NCBI GenBank assembly: GCA_024516035.1
Contig: CM044958.1
Span: 47,569,295-47,633,294, forward strand
Direction: 5' to 3'
From: Bactericera cockerelli
Taxonomy: Eukaryota; Arthropoda; Insecta; Hemiptera; Triozidae
DNA length: 64,000 nt
Shown in pieces: positions 1 to 10,240 of this stretch (position 1 is its first letter; every line of letters starts with the position of its first letter). The notes below the pieces were generated by a model. The model was not told the DNA's origin, did not search any database, and saw only the letters and a list, made by a program, of their open reading frames with translations. Position numbers and translations under genes: made by a program.

Positions 1-2280
1 CTGCCATCTCTTTGTGATTGTTTCCAAATCTTCTTGCCCAGTCACTCCTTGCAACCACGTCAAATATCCACTGCAAGGTGATTCTGAAAGCAGAAATAGA
101 AGAAAATTAGCAAGAGATAAAAAAGAGAAAGTGATGGAAAAATTGAGACTTTCCTTCTTCCTTCATTAAAAACGTAACGAAAAAGTTATAGATATCAAAA
201 AAGTATCGAAATAGACCCCCATTATTTTTCAATTCTGAACTATTTTATATTCAAGTTAAGAAACGTCGCGCATAGATGGTAATTGGATGGGTTACCATCC
301 AGGTATCACCCATGTGATGCTGGCTAGTCCCGGCCCCACTCAGGCTGGGTGAGGTTAACGTGAGTAGCTAGAATTGGTAAACCTAGCGCATGGAGGGTAA
401 AACCCCCGTTGTGATATGACCTTAGCAGTTGAAAGCGACGTTGAATCCTACCTAAAAAAAAAAAGTATATTCTATTCTTTGACTTACCAACTTCAGAGAA
501 GACATCCTTGGTGACTCCATGGGCAGCAGAATCTTCATCAGATGTCATTTGGACCGAGCTCCTTCTCCTTCTTTTATTTACTACTTCATTCCCTTGATTT
601 TTTAATGTTTTTTGTCTCAACCGTCTGCCCGCTTCGTAAAGAAGTCCACTGGCGACAATTTTTGGGGACACGTCGGTTGGAGGTTTATAGGGAGAATACC
701 AAGAAGCTTTGGCTTCTTCTAGGAATAAAGAGCAAATTTGGGTGGCCAACAATGTATATTCAACACTAGATATATGTCTTTCGGGACATGGAGACAAAAT
801 TCTCTCTATTACTGTACGGGCAACATTACGTCTTTCGTGGCTGGATTCCAATTTGCTTTTAATAAGATAAGCTTTCATAGAAGGGCTATGTTCTAAAGAT
901 GCTCTTACAAAATTTGAATCAATTACCAAGTACTCCTGGCTTGGAGTACTTGTGTTTTGCATTACTGGAGGACTTTGCACAAGTGACCCACTGAGAGAGT
1001 CATTGAAAGAGGGGGAATCTAAGAACACATTACTGGTATTTGAATTAGTGGAACATGTCCAATTAGTAAATTGCGAGGATTGGGACTCGGTCCATGACGA
1101 AGATGGCGTAGATGTGAGGACGTTTGCATTCCAGTTGTCCGTGTCAGCAGATAACTGCACATTGGAGAAAAACGTTGCTGCTGGTGTAGCATCAGAAGAT
1201 AACGTTGCTGCTGTCTGATAGTGTACGTTATCTGTGTCCGCCGTGTTCTGCGTGTTCTCCGTATCCTGGAAAAAAGACGAATTGAATCAAAAACTGGCGG
1301 CCATCATCAACTTGCTTAAGCAATAAAACCCACACGCACACATGAGTACACACACATATAGAAAGGACTCGTGAGTAATGAAGGTACAGTAGAACCTCGA
1401 CATACCGTAATTCAAGGGATATGGCCTATTTTTCAAGTATAGTAAAAGCATTATCAGTCATGTCAGGAGTCAGCGCATGTGAAAACTCGACTTCCTAAAC
1501 TTAAAATATTACGTTGTATAGAGGTCCAGAAAATTACGTTGTTTAGAGGTAAGTTCACCTTTTGTTTTCTTTTACATTGTATAGAGTTTTCCTATTCTGT
1601 GAGGAAGGGAAAGTAAGATTTCAACGTTATATCAAGGTTTACGCTGTATCGAGGTACGTTATATCAAGGTTCTAACCCCCTCCCCACCCACACACACTCG
1701 GTATCAAGGGAAATCTCATTTTAAAACCATCTGTATTGAAAGTCGATCTTACCTGCACCCATTGATCTCGTTTTTGCATTAATGTCATGACGTCACCCAT
1801 GCAGTCTATCAACCTGTAACACTGATCTTCTTTCAGCACTCGAAGGAGTTGCGGAGTTATTTTGTGTCCTGAAACATAGAAAGATGAAACTAATTAATAA
1901 AAGATAGAAACACTACTAACTTTTGAGGCTAATAAGTCTCTTAATGTTCTTCATGACTGAAACAAATGGCAATCTTCAAGATTTCAAATTGGCAATAGTG
2001 CAATTTCTCAATCCCTAAGACTGCTAGCCTTTTGTACCATTGAATAACAACTTTTTTTAACCATTATTTTTAGTTTGTCAAATTTAATATTTTATTTTTG
2101 ATAGTAAAAGAAAATGGCGATTAGTTTATTTGTTCTCACAGTATGCTTTGGTTGGTTTTAGGTTAAACATCACCAGTAATAAATTGAAGTATGAATTTTC
2201 TACTTACTTTCAAACAATTCTACGTATTCTGCTAGGTCCCATTGTCGAAGAAGATCGCCAGTTGTTACTAATGACTCCAT
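1..2280 (-). CDS. SAM-domain protein resembling SAMD3, 5' part, four exons, truncated by left edge
   Basis: The protein is unnamed; I infer a regulatory or scaffold role only from the SAM-type N-terminus. Exons, in transcript order: 2280-2208 (ATG at 2280), 1868-1753, 1265-488, and 83-1, which runs off the window. Each internal boundary has AG/GT sites (donors GTAAG), and phases 1, 0 and 1 join without a stop. Exons 1-2 encode about 63 residues with a helical pattern (LLRQWDLAEYVELFE, then ITPQLLRVL, then YRLIDCMGDVMTLMQ), matching a SAM fold: short N-terminal helix, DLxEYxxxF, and a closing GDxxxL-like helix. Exon 3 starts with a low-complexity Asn/Thr/Ser stretch. It then has a basic block (ARTVIERIL ... 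EEAKASWYSPYKP ... SGLLYEAGRRLRQK) like the conserved segment downstream of SAM in SAMD3-type proteins. Exon 4 (YLTWLQGVTGQEDLETI) matches the WL...W motif that follows there. Structure is seen directly; the family name is recalled and moderately sure. The intron between exons 3 and 4 carries a 5S-SINE. Confidence 0.75.
270..463 (+). mobile_element. 5S-rRNA-derived SINE, intronic copy
   Basis: This lies in the last visible intron of the SAM-domain gene, antisense to it. The start keeps the last part of a 5S-like head (GATGGGTTACCATCCAGG, from the 5S box C area). The family body follows: GGCCCCACTCAGGCTGGGTG, GGAGGGTAAAACCCCCG, then GAAAGCGACGTTGAATCC, and a poly-A tail of about 11. The 5S origin is clearest in the 20.1-kb copy. 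Confidence 0.7.
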
Positions 2281-3160
2281 GGTCTCAGAAGGTTATGCAG
2301 AGATGAATAGTTGTTTACAAATGTAGGTACGTACAGGGATAAATAGAAATTGAAATTTATGTCTATTTAAATTAAATTCAACATGTTTCTAAAGTTAAAC
2401 TATACTAGTAATTTCAAGTTATGTTAAAACTTATATGAATGTTCACTCTTATTCATTAGTAAAAACTTCACCCTTCACTATGTTAAAATTATTATACTAG
2501 GTATTATTATTTACAAGGTTTTACATTTTTTTAAAACCTACATTACCGACCGGAACTTTGAAACTAACTTATACAGGAACTTTGAAATTGTTAATGTAAC
2601 CAAGTGTTGAAACTGTTATTATTTATTCACCGGTAGGTATTATTAAAAAAAGAATTGATTTGATTTTATTTACCACTTAGATCAAAAACACTTTGAACGA
2701 GAAAACACACTCAAGAGAAAGGTATATTATTTATTATTATGCAAATTTATTATTACGGACGAGCAGGGAGGTTGATTGGTATCTTAGGGAGTACTGTTGG
2801 AGTTGGAAATGAATTTATATATTACCACAAGAACTATTTATACCTACCCACTTTAATAAAAAAAAAAAGGTTATTTACAATTACCGGCCGGCCGCGATTT
2901 TGTAGAAACCGGCTTTGATTAGGTGCAAACTCTATCCCCCCCATCTCTCGCACGAGAACTAGGTACCTATTTTCAAGTATCTGTATGACGATGACTTGAA
3001 AATAAACAGGTGATAACAGGTAGTTCGTTGTTCGTTCTTCATTTTTTTCACTTTTTAACACAACTTTTGAAAATTTATCAATAATTAATTGTTTTAAAGA
3101 GCTAAAAAAATTGAACAAACGTACGATCGTTAAAGATTGAGAGAAGGAGAAGAATCTGCA
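2281..3160. other. AT-rich intergenic region upstream of the SAM-domain gene
   Basis: This is the likely promoter side of the SAM-domain gene, whose ATG is at 2280. I see no clear TATA box or upstream exon. It has runs of TTATTATTA and AAAACCTACATTACCG, and a GC-richer patch at 2885-2900 (GGCCGGCCGCG) that looks like the edge of a repeat. Nothing coding is supported. Confidence 0.4.
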
Positions 3161-3227
3161 CACTAATGACTAGAGATTTCATTGTTTTGTCGTAAGGAAT
3201 CGAGGCATCCGCTTTCATGAAGTTCAT

Positions 3228-3892
3228 GCAAACTGAAAAACAGTCAGGCAATTTCTGCATGATTAAAAACATGTTATGAATCTTCTGCATAACCTTTCAT
3301 GAGATCTAGAGACAAATATGCGAATTCTTCAAAAATTGTACATCTTTCTTCATAATAGTTTTCCATTTTCATGATATTGAGAAGACCGCATGAAAGTTAT
3401 ACAGACTTAGCATGACTGAGCTTTTCATGCTAATTAAACATAAAAGTTCATGTTGCCATTTCCTCTTATGAATCGTTCGCATAACTTATACATCTGTCTG
3501 CATAAATGTTTTCCGTTTTCATAAATGTTATGCAGCCTTTGAAGAGACTGCATGAAAGTTGTGCAGACTTAGCATGACTACGTTTTTTACGCTAATTAAA
3601 CATAATCTATGCTAATAGATTATGTTGCCATTGTCACTATATGAATCTTTTGCGTAGTCTATACATTTTACTGCATAAACGTTTTTCTTTTTCATAATGT
3701 TATTCAGCCTTTAAAAAGACTGTATGAAAGTTGTACAGACTTAGCAAGACAACGTTTTTTCTGCGAATTAAACATAATCTATGCTTATAGCTCATGTTGC
3801 CAATAATCTATACATCCTACTGCCTAAACGTTTAGCGCGGCTTCTTTGATGTCATGCAGCCTTTAAGAATTCACTGCATGAAAGTTATAATA
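3228..3892 (+). repeat. Degenerate tandem array, ~165-bp unit, about four copies
   Basis: Each unit contains, in order, TACATCT...CTGCATAAA, TTTTTCATAATGTTAT, GCAGCCTTTAA, GACTGCATGAAAGTTGT, CAGACTTAGCATGAC, a TTTT run, GCTAATTAAACATAA and CATGTTGCCA. Unit starts are near 3310, 3485, 3655 and 3802; the last is cut at 3892 by a tRNA-like SINE. The copies differ by many substitutions, so the array is old. Short motifs (TTTATGAA, TCTGCAT, GCATGA) recur at 4840-5170, suggesting that region has the same origin. Confidence 0.75.
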
Positions 3893-3914
3893 TGTGAGTA
3901 GCTGGAAGCTGGTT

Positions 3915-4095
3915 TATGATGCCGACCTCCGTGGTCGAGAGGTCCATTGTCTTTCGATCCGAAGGTTGCAGGTTCGAATCCTGGCCGTGGCGGACTTTTC
4001 TAGCAGAAAATTTTCGCTGTAGGAATGGCATGGTTGTAAGATTTCCTACCCCGAAGTAATGGTAACGCGGTTCCAGGGTAGACAAATCTTAAAAA
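3915..4095 (+). mobile_element. tRNA-derived SINE (CTCCGTGG head)
   Basis: The box A-like segment is TGGTCGAGAGG and the box B is GGTTCGAATCC. A non-tRNA body follows (TTTTCGCTGTAGGAATGGCA, ...GGTTCCAGGGTAGACAAATC) and a short poly-A. The acceptor stem does not pair, so this is not a functional tRNA. Related heads occur at 21.70 kb and, reversed, at 51.9 kb. Confidence 0.65.
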
Positions 4096-5190
4096 AAAGC
4101 TGGTTTCTGCTGAACAACAACTTACAACAGACCCATTGCATGGGGTTGAATGTCATCAACAACTGACCCAAATAACTATATTAATATGATGTGAATACCT
4201 ATTAATAGGTATAGATACCTAATATATTTCTTAAAACCCACAAAACAGGCCCTATGGTATTCTTTTAATTTCTACTGTTTTCAATATTTTTATGATTTTA
4301 TAACCTTTGAACACACACAAAGTAGCGGTTGTATTACTTATATAACCGCTACCTTTCAACTCAACGCAGGTATTGACTCGGCCTAATGTCTTTCTAAAAA
4401 AATCAAGTTATTTTTATAATTTATCAAGCGCTTCAGGTAAATCCTCAAACCACAAATATACATTCAAGGTTTCACCACGTCATGATCAAATTCCAAGAAT
4501 TATATTATCTAATATATTATAGGTAGGTACTACCAATGAACGTCGACCCTGCATATTTGAGCGGCAAAAGACAGAGTAAAAGAAGAATGTTTTCTTCTTG
4601 TCCGATATTCCATACCATATTCCAAGAATATCTATAAATATAATATATTAGATGGTCATGTTGGTGAGAAAATTGAACGTATTTTTGTGGTTTTTGGATT
4701 TAACTGGCGCTATTATATCCTATAGGTATTTATATAGGTAACATATACTCTTCTTCTTCAATAGGGTAGCATCTTCTTCTTTTTCTTCTTCAATAGGTTA
4801 GCATAACTTATGAAAATCAAACCTTATTAAATAAAAGTTTTCATGATATTGTCCATTTTGAACTTTATGAAAACACACTTTTTTGGTTTTCATAACTGTT
4901 TTTTGATAGTTAGCATCATTTATGAAAACAAAAGACCCTTCAAAAAAACAATCAGGCAGAATTCTGCACAAAAATCCTTATTGATGACGTCACGGATAAA
5001 ATTCTGCATATTTTATGAATCAATCTGCATGATCGATATTTATGCTAACCACAATTTTATGAAAACGTTGACATTTGCATGGTTTATGAAGAAATTTGAA
5101 AAAAAAAACGGAAAATTCTTCATAAACCCTGCAGATTCAGCATAAAAAAACTTTATGAATCAAATTTGAAAAAACTTTTTTTAGCGTGCA
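4096..5190. other. AT-rich intergenic stretch with satellite-like motifs
   Basis: No gene is seen. A perfect 9-bp hairpin sits at about 4322-4352 (GTAGCGGTT / AACCGCTAC). From 4840 to 5165 the motifs TTTATGAAAAC, TCTGCATGA and TATGCTAA repeat irregularly in both orientations, related to the array at 3.2-3.9 kb. Confidence 0.5.
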
Positions 5191-5191
5191 T

Positions 5192-5242
5192 GCATGCAAT
5201 GCCTAGCGCCCTAACTCACTCGACCACGGTGACTACCCTTTC
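5192..5242 (-). mobile_element. SINE-D head fragment (tRNA-like, reversed)
   Basis: This is a short piece matching the head of the element at 62.58-62.87 kb: GCAATGCCTAGCGC, CTAACTCACTCGACCACGG, GTGAC. The body is missing. It was probably left by truncation or by the adjacent SINE-B insertion. Confidence 0.6.
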
Positions 5243-5261
5243 CGTATTTTTTTTTTTTTAC

Positions 5262-5545
5262 TTTTTAAAAACATGACTGTTTCACAGCCGTTTTTATTTC
5301 GTATAGCCATGAAACAGGAGCTACTGTAGACGCTTGTGGTCTGTGTTGTAGTCTACCATCCTGTAGTATGCCTCCCCTCTGATGAGCGAGAAGTGACACA
5401 ATACTTCCCAATTAGGTGCTGGGTCGCACCGATATCCCTTACAAATAATTGTAACCAAATTTTTAATACAATTTTTTGTCGGCACGGGGGATAGAAACTG
5501 GGACCTTCCGCATGGCAAGCGAGTCTACTTAATATAGCCAGTTAG
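5262..5545 (-). mobile_element. SINE-B (tRNA-derived), reversed
   Basis: Read on the minus strand, it has the tRNA-like head ending in CACTCGCTTGCCATGCGGAAG, then the family body (GGTATCCCTTACA complement, CACCTAATTGGGAAGTATTG, CACTTCTCGCTCATCAGAGG) and a tail ending GTCTACAGTAGCTCCTGTTT. Other copies are at 6.9, 12.9, 37.6, 38.0 and 60.7 kb. Confidence 0.75.
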
Positions 5546-6290
5546 CAAATAGTTCGGATTCTTCAGTAACCATTTAACCAGTCACTGGTAGGTCAAGCGA
5601 GTCCTATACTTCCATCTATCCAAGAGACACCAATATGTTCAACACAGATTTCTTGATTCTTTTTAACAAGAAAAAAAAGTTAATTACTTAATGAACCGAT
5701 TTGACCAGTTTTTGTAACTTGATATCCGCTTGAAAAATACTGCGGATATAGTCAGAAGTAATACAGAACACATCAGGTGACGAACCATTCATCGGAATTT
5801 TTTATAGGTTCTCGAGTTATAGAGAGTAAAACACGCTATCATTCAGCAGGTAACGGATTCGATCTTAAGATGTGGAGAAAAAAATTGACCTTGCCATGCA
5901 TTCTGCACCCATGTCTTTTATATTTATCATTAATATTACTGATCTACCTTTTTTCTCATTAAGACGGTTTTAAAATCCATCAATTGATGTCAATAACCAT
6001 TGGTAAAACAAATATATTTAAAACAGCTCCTATATGAACAGATGAATGGAAATATGTAACACCATATCAAATCCACCATCAAATCCACCAACTGTCCATC
6101 ATATAAAAATTCAACTTTCCGAAATATTTAGTCTGCACTAATCATCAACCAGTCGTTTCTTTATATTCACTTGTATTTTTTTATTTTGTTCAATTGATTT
6201 TTTTTTATGTAGGGACTATGTAAAAATAGGTTGTTCCCGTGGAAACATGAAATAAAATAAATAAATAAATATCGTCACAAAAAAAGGCAG
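5546..6290. other. Intergenic, no recognisable gene
   Basis: The stretch is AT-rich. A box-B-like piece sits near 5850-5870 and ATAAATAAATAAAT simple sequence near 6250. No splice-supported coding segment was found on either strand. Confidence 0.4.
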
Positions 6291-6299
6291 CGGTGGTAG

Positions 6300-6420
6300 C
6301 ACGTTGAAAACAACAACAGTTCTCATCGGATCACCGATGTTAAGCGTCCACCTACCATGGTGAGGACATGGATTGGTGACCGTTCTGGATTCGAACCCAT
6401 CCCTGGGCATGGTCATGGTA
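6300..6420 (+). mobile_element. 5S-rRNA-like SINE head
   Basis: The sequence ATCGGATCACCGATGTTAAG, followed by a lower-complexity link and GGATTGGTGACCGTTCTGGA, follows the order of 5S rRNA box A/IE/box C (TCACCGAAGTTAAG ... GGATGGGTGACC). The 5S-SINE body does not follow cleanly; a tRNA-type element (SINE-C) begins next, so this is a composite or truncated copy. Confidence 0.6.
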
Positions 6421-6454
6421 ATCTACGCTCTGCTGGCTATTTCCGTCCCCACTG

Positions 6455-6700
6455 GGATCGGAAAGCGTAGGGATCCGTTGGTTCGAATCCCACCTAGTGC
6501 ATGAATTTTTCCTCTTTTTTTTTAATGAACTTATTTAAAGAGAGGTCTATAACAATCGAAGTCCTTTCCCCTTTTCCTCATTAATATGAGTTTGTGACCA
6601 CATAATAATACGAATCTGAAGGTTAATTGGTAGAAAATGCTTTGAGCATTAACCTCGCCTGGTGTTTACCTTCCACTAAAGAGTGTTATTATTTTTATAA
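6455..6700 (+). mobile_element. SINE-C (tRNA-derived)
   Basis: It contains AGCGTAGGGATCCGTTGGTT, then CGAATCCCACC (box B), ATGAATTTTTCC, TTTGTGACCACATAATAATA, and the tail hairpin AATGCTTTGAGCATT with CGCCTGGTG. It ends in (ATT)n. The 5' third is diverged. Confidence 0.7.
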
Positions 6701-6904
6701 AAGTCCTATAATTCTACGCTAATACCCCACTAATATTGTAATATAATAACACAAAGAGACACATTTAATTCTTTATCTACGTATACTTGCGAAAGTTTTA
6801 TTTCATATAGTTTCAATCTATTAGAATATGAATGGATTGTGAAATGTCCTTTTGTGCGTTACGGACTGATATTACGATATAACACAAAGAAAAACAATTT
6901 TTTT

Positions 6905-7145
6905 TTAAGATCAGTGTTTCACAGCCTTTTCATTTCGTAGCTATGAAACAGGAGCTCCTCTAGACACATGTGGTCTGTGTTGTAGCCTGCCCATCCCGTA
7001 GTATGCCTCCCCTCTGATGGGCGAGAAGTGACACAATACTTCCCATTTAGGTGCTGGGTTGTTGTTGTTGTTGTTGTTGTAGCCAGCTTGGCTACAGCTG
7101 GAGGGGTAAGCACTCGCATGGCTAGCGAGTGCTTAACCACTGATT
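6905..7145 (-). mobile_element. SINE-B, reversed, with internal (GTT)n expansion
   Basis: The family tail (ATGAAACAGGAGCTCC, ACATGTGGTCTGTGTTGTAG) and the middle part (GATGGGCGAGAAGTGACACA) are present. The expected bases after GGTGCTGGGT are replaced by about eight GTT repeats (7059-7080), and the head fragment GCTAGCGAGTGCTTAACCAC follows. Confidence 0.7.
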
Positions 7146-7309
7146 TTTTTTTTTTTAACCACAGCTATTATTTCATTAAGTCTCAGCAGCGGCAATTTTT
7201 TCTCCCCTTGAACCACCCGCGTGTTTCATATCAATTCCTGACATCCTGACATTATTCCAAGAGGTAAACAGTGCGTGACAAAGCACAGCTGTTCGCAAAG
7301 CCTCTAGTG

Positions 7310-7520
7310 CAGTAGTTCCCAACCTTTTTAGCTTGGGGGCCCAGTAATATTTTAAAACAATTTTGCGCAATTTTAATTTTAATAGCGATATCACAACTAC
7401 TCAAACTCGCTTCACTAAATCCATTTTAATTTGCACTATTTTAATATTATTTCTTGAGTTTCGGCCAGCATCCGCGGCCAAGTAGCGAGCTGCCCGCGGC
7501 CCACCGGTTGGGAACCGCTG
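7310..7520 (+). mobile_element. hAT-type MITE with 8-bp target duplication
   Basis: The terminal inverted repeats are CAGTAGTTCCCAACC at the left and GGTTGGGAACCGCTG at the right, the classic hAT pattern. The flanks are CTCTAGTG (7302-7309) and CCCTAGTG (7521-7528), an 8-bp duplication with one mismatch, as hAT transposases make. At 211 bp it encodes nothing. Positions ~7385-7425 hold a short match to the SINE-A tail. Confidence 0.85.
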
Positions 7521-7611
7521 CCCTAGTGCCTTCAGCTTGCATCAGTTTCTTGGAGCTTTACTTTGTTGTACCTGCAAGCTTGTTGTGAGCTTTCAGAAAT
7601 GTCAACTTACA

Positions 7612-7815
7612 GGGTACCGTGCGCTGGTAGTCAAGTAGTTCACGCGCTAGCCTGGTAATCCAGGTAGCGTAGGGATTCGTTGGTTCGAATCTCACCCAGT
7701 GCATGAATTTCTCCTCAAGAATTTGAGTTTGTGACCACATAATAATAAGACTCTGAGGGTTAGGTGGTAGAAAATGCTTTGAGCATTAACCTCGCCTGGT
7801 GGATGCCTTCTGCCT
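7612..7815 (+). mobile_element. SINE-C, near full length
   Basis: The tRNA-like head is GCTGGTAGTCAAGTAGTTCA with GCCTGGTAATCCAGGTAGCG, and box B is GGTTCGAATCTC. The body has GTTTGTGACCACATAATAAT, and the tail hairpin is AATGCTTTGAGCATT. It sits head-to-tail inverted against the next copy (7826-8115). Confidence 0.8.
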
Positions 7816-7825
7816 TATTTTAGCA

Positions 7826-8118
7826 AACCCACCTCGAGGCTAATGCTTAAAGTATTTTCTACCACCTAACCCTCAGTCAAAAAGTGGCTGTGTGGACTTA
7901 GCTTGGTCCACTGCCAAAAAAAACCCCCCTCAGAGTATTATATTATGTGTTCACAAACTAAAATAAGGCAAAATTCTCTTGCCTTCTGGAGGGCAAAATT
8001 CTCCGCGTTATCAGGGTTAATGAGGAAAAATTCATGCAATGGGTGGGATTCGATCCAACGGATCCCTATACGCTACCAGGATTAGCAGACTAGCGCGTTA
8101 CTAACCAGTGCAGGGTTC
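7826..8118 (-). mobile_element. SINE-C, reversed, with extra internal sequence
   Basis: This is the inverted partner of the copy at 7.61 kb. It starts with the tail (GAGGCTAATGCTTAAAGTAT, CTACCACCTAACCCTCAG) and ends with CGCTACCAGGATTAGCAGAC and GCGCGTTACTAACCAGTGCA. About 60 bp (7870-7930) are not typical of the family. Confidence 0.75.
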
Positions 8119-8215
8119 GCTGTGATTGGTTGAATTTCCCACCAGAGGGCGTGTTAAGGCATAGTGTATTAGGATTAGTTAATCTAATCCTGTTTCATGA
8201 TTCGGTCCTGATTCG
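8119..8215 (+). mobile_element. MITE-H fragment
   Basis: It contains CTGTGATTGGTTGAATTTCC, AGGGCGTGTTAAGG and the terminal part CTAATCCTGTTTCATGATTC, shared with copies at 14.88, 15.30, 40.4 and 41.64 kb. The near-complete copy at 41.64 kb shows the inverted-repeat structure. Confidence 0.65.
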
Positions 8216-8510
8216 CAGTCAATATTTATATTTCAATCGACGCTTGGCCATAAAGGCATGTTCTGATGGTTGAACGACAACACCTGATGTCTTACAGGGT
8301 GACTCATGTTCGCTCGGATTTCCATATCCGGAACTGAACTTCAGAGGTCACTAGTTCCACTGGTCGCCGTAAGATGGTCTACGGCTGTCTGGTGCGTCCT
8401 CATGTGCATCCAACTGTGAGGACAACTGAGGGAGGTATTTTGAGGTAGCGATCTTGATAGCCAAGGTATGCAGACTATTGTAGACTTCTCAAATAGTAAA
8501 ATAATATTTA

Positions 8511-8642
8511 ATTAGGCTGGGTGAGGTCAATGTGAGTAGCAGGTTTGTGAGTTTCCTGCGAATGGAGGGTAAAACCCCCGTCGTGATATGACCATGGCAG
8601 TTGAAAGCGACGTTAAACCCCACTTAAAAAAAAAAAAAAAAT
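8511..8642 (+). mobile_element. 5S-SINE, 5'-truncated
   Basis: Only the body and tail are kept: AGGCTGGGTGAGGTCAATG, GAATGGAGGGTAAAACCCCC, CGTCGTGATATGACCATGGC, GAAAGCGACGTTAAACCCCA, then poly-A. The 5' truncation is typical of target-primed reverse transcription. Confidence 0.8.
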
Positions 8643-8664
8643 TAATATTCATGGCTGCATCGTG

Positions 8665-8820
8665 AACGATAGTAGCCAGTAAGCCAGACAGTGGAGGAAT
8701 GACTCAGCAGTCTCAGTACTTCTACCACTGTCTTTACAAGGAGGCTAATAATTGACAAGGGCCCCCAGAACCAAGCCAATGCTGGTCTACTCCCTGTTTA
8801 TAGTCCCCCAGCCAGACATG
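8665..8820 (+). repeat. Left arm of a long-range inverted repeat (partner at 10.58-10.79 kb)
   Basis: It includes AGCCAGACAGTGGAGGAATG, TTCTACCACTGTCTTTACAA and CAATGCTGGTCTACTCCCTG. All occur reverse-complemented at 10.58-10.79 kb. There the end segment is tandemly triplicated. The nature of the element is unknown. Confidence 0.75.
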
Positions 8821-9645
8821 TATTTTGTACAATACCTGTATCAATGATTGCAGTAGGTAATGTAAAATTTACTTACATCTATGCATTATTATTTATGATG
8901 CAGTAATGGTATATTTGTAAAATAGATACCATGAAGTGTTTAGACACTAAGGAGACCACAACTTGCTTTTAAGTTACTAGATAAACTTAAGTTTATTAAA
9001 TAGACTTATAAGTAAGTATTTCATTTGGCATTGAATTCAGTTTGGATATAAATTTTAAAGTCGGGAATTTTGTGACATCTTCATTCGATAATCTTCAAAG
9101 AACCTTAAAAATAGTGGTCCTAAAAATAACTTGAGTCAATCACACAAAAAGCTCTTTGTCTAAAGAAGAAACTGTCTGCTTGATTTATAGCAGAATAATT
9201 TCACAAATCGTCTGATGGGTTTAAAAGAGAGAAGAAAAAAATCTTTTTTAAAATTAAAATTAAAATGGAGCAATTTAACCAATTTTGATAAAGCTGAGCA
9301 CTCATTTGACCTTAGCAAATTATAAACGGACCGAAAAAATAACCAAAATTTACTCGTCTGGGTTGGTTACTTGGGTCTAATGATCCAAAGTTCACGATGG
9401 CCAAAGAACTTTCCTAAAGAAGAATTAGAAAGAAGACTTACGAGTATTTATGACTTACGATTGTCCTGAGAGAAAAAAACTTCCTTACTCTAATGATCCA
9501 AATTGCACGAAAATCACATTCAAAGTCTACAAGCGGAATGGCACTTTGAAGTTTGCCTCAAGAAGATGACCTAACAATAAGTCACTGCCAAAAAACATGA
9601 GACTATTCGGAATACACTAATGAGCCAATATTTTCGAGAGATGTT
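8821..9645. other. Intergenic, no recognisable gene
   Basis: This is moderately AT-rich single-copy-looking sequence. I see no open frame above background, no tRNA boxes and no clear inverted repeat. Confidence 0.4.
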
Positions 9646-9648
9646 GAG

Positions 9649-9812
9649 TACTTTCTATAACTTAGAAAAACAGTACTTTCTTTACCTTAGAAAACAATTC
9701 TTTCTATAACTTAGAAAAACAGTACTTTCTATAACTTAGAAAAACAATACTTTCTATAACTTAGAAAAACAATACTTTGTATAACTTAGAAAAACAGTAC
9801 TTTCTAATAACT
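9649..9812 (+). repeat. Minisatellite, 25-bp unit, about 6-7 copies
   Basis: The unit is TACTTTCTATAACTTAGAAA plus AACAG/AACAA. The first copies are diverged (TTTACCTT) and the later ones almost identical, ending near 9812. The unit is partly palindromic (CTTTCTA.AACTTAGAAAA). Related palindromes stand alone at 10.40 kb and 17.30 kb. Confidence 0.9.
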
Positions 9813-9897
9813 TAATTGTTTTTGGTAGAGATAATACCTAGAAAGTTAAAAAAAATTGAATTTTTTTTTTTAATTTTATACATTCAAGAAAAAGTCT

Positions 9898-10045
9898 GTG
9901 ATGCTGGGTTTTTCCTGCACCACTCAGGCTGGGTGGCGTTTATTTTAGTAGCTAATTTTTCAGTTCCCAGCGAATGGAGGGTAAAACCCCCGTCGTGATA
10001 TGACCTTGAAGTTAAAAGCGACGCCGACACGACGTTAACAAGAAG
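9898..10045 (+). mobile_element. 5S-SINE, 5'-truncated and diverged
   Basis: It begins TGATGCTGGG, then CACTCAGGCTGGGTGGCG, GCGAATGGAGGGTAAAACCC, CGTCGTGATATGACCTTGAA and GCGACGTTAAC. Thirteen bases of GCGACGCCGACA-type sequence are inserted before the tail. Confidence 0.75.
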
Positions 10046-10104
10046 TCTTAATTTTATTTAAGGAAAAAACCCTACCCAACATATCCAAAACTTTATACTA
10101 TTTG

Positions 10105-10240
10105 TTGGTGTGTTAATTACGAAAGTAATGTCACAATTAATCAAACCTGCCTTACTAAAATGAACTGTGCTTGGGACTCGAACCACCGACGAGTCGGTTG
10201 CAAGTCCACCTCCTCATTGATCGAGCTACTTAGTCAGTCG
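10105..10240 (-). mobile_element. SINE-A (tRNA-derived), reversed, diverged
   Basis: Read on the minus strand: GCTCGATCAATGAGGAGGTG (box A side), GGTTCGAGTCCC (box B), and a tail hairpin. The tail stem has changed on both sides together (ATTAC/GTAAT instead of ATCAC/GTGAT), which keeps pairing. Confidence 0.75.

Noticed and set aside
3928..3998. tRNA gene at the CTCCGTGG element
   Set aside because: Box A and B are present but the acceptor stem cannot pair and a SINE body follows. The other tRNA-like heads in the window fail in the same way.
8870..8890. Minus-strand GTAAGT donor
   Set aside because: No open reading frame or acceptor upstream supports an exon.
9649..9812. CRISPR-like array
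   Set aside because: The 25-bp units are contiguous with no spacers, in a eukaryotic genome; it is a minisatellite.
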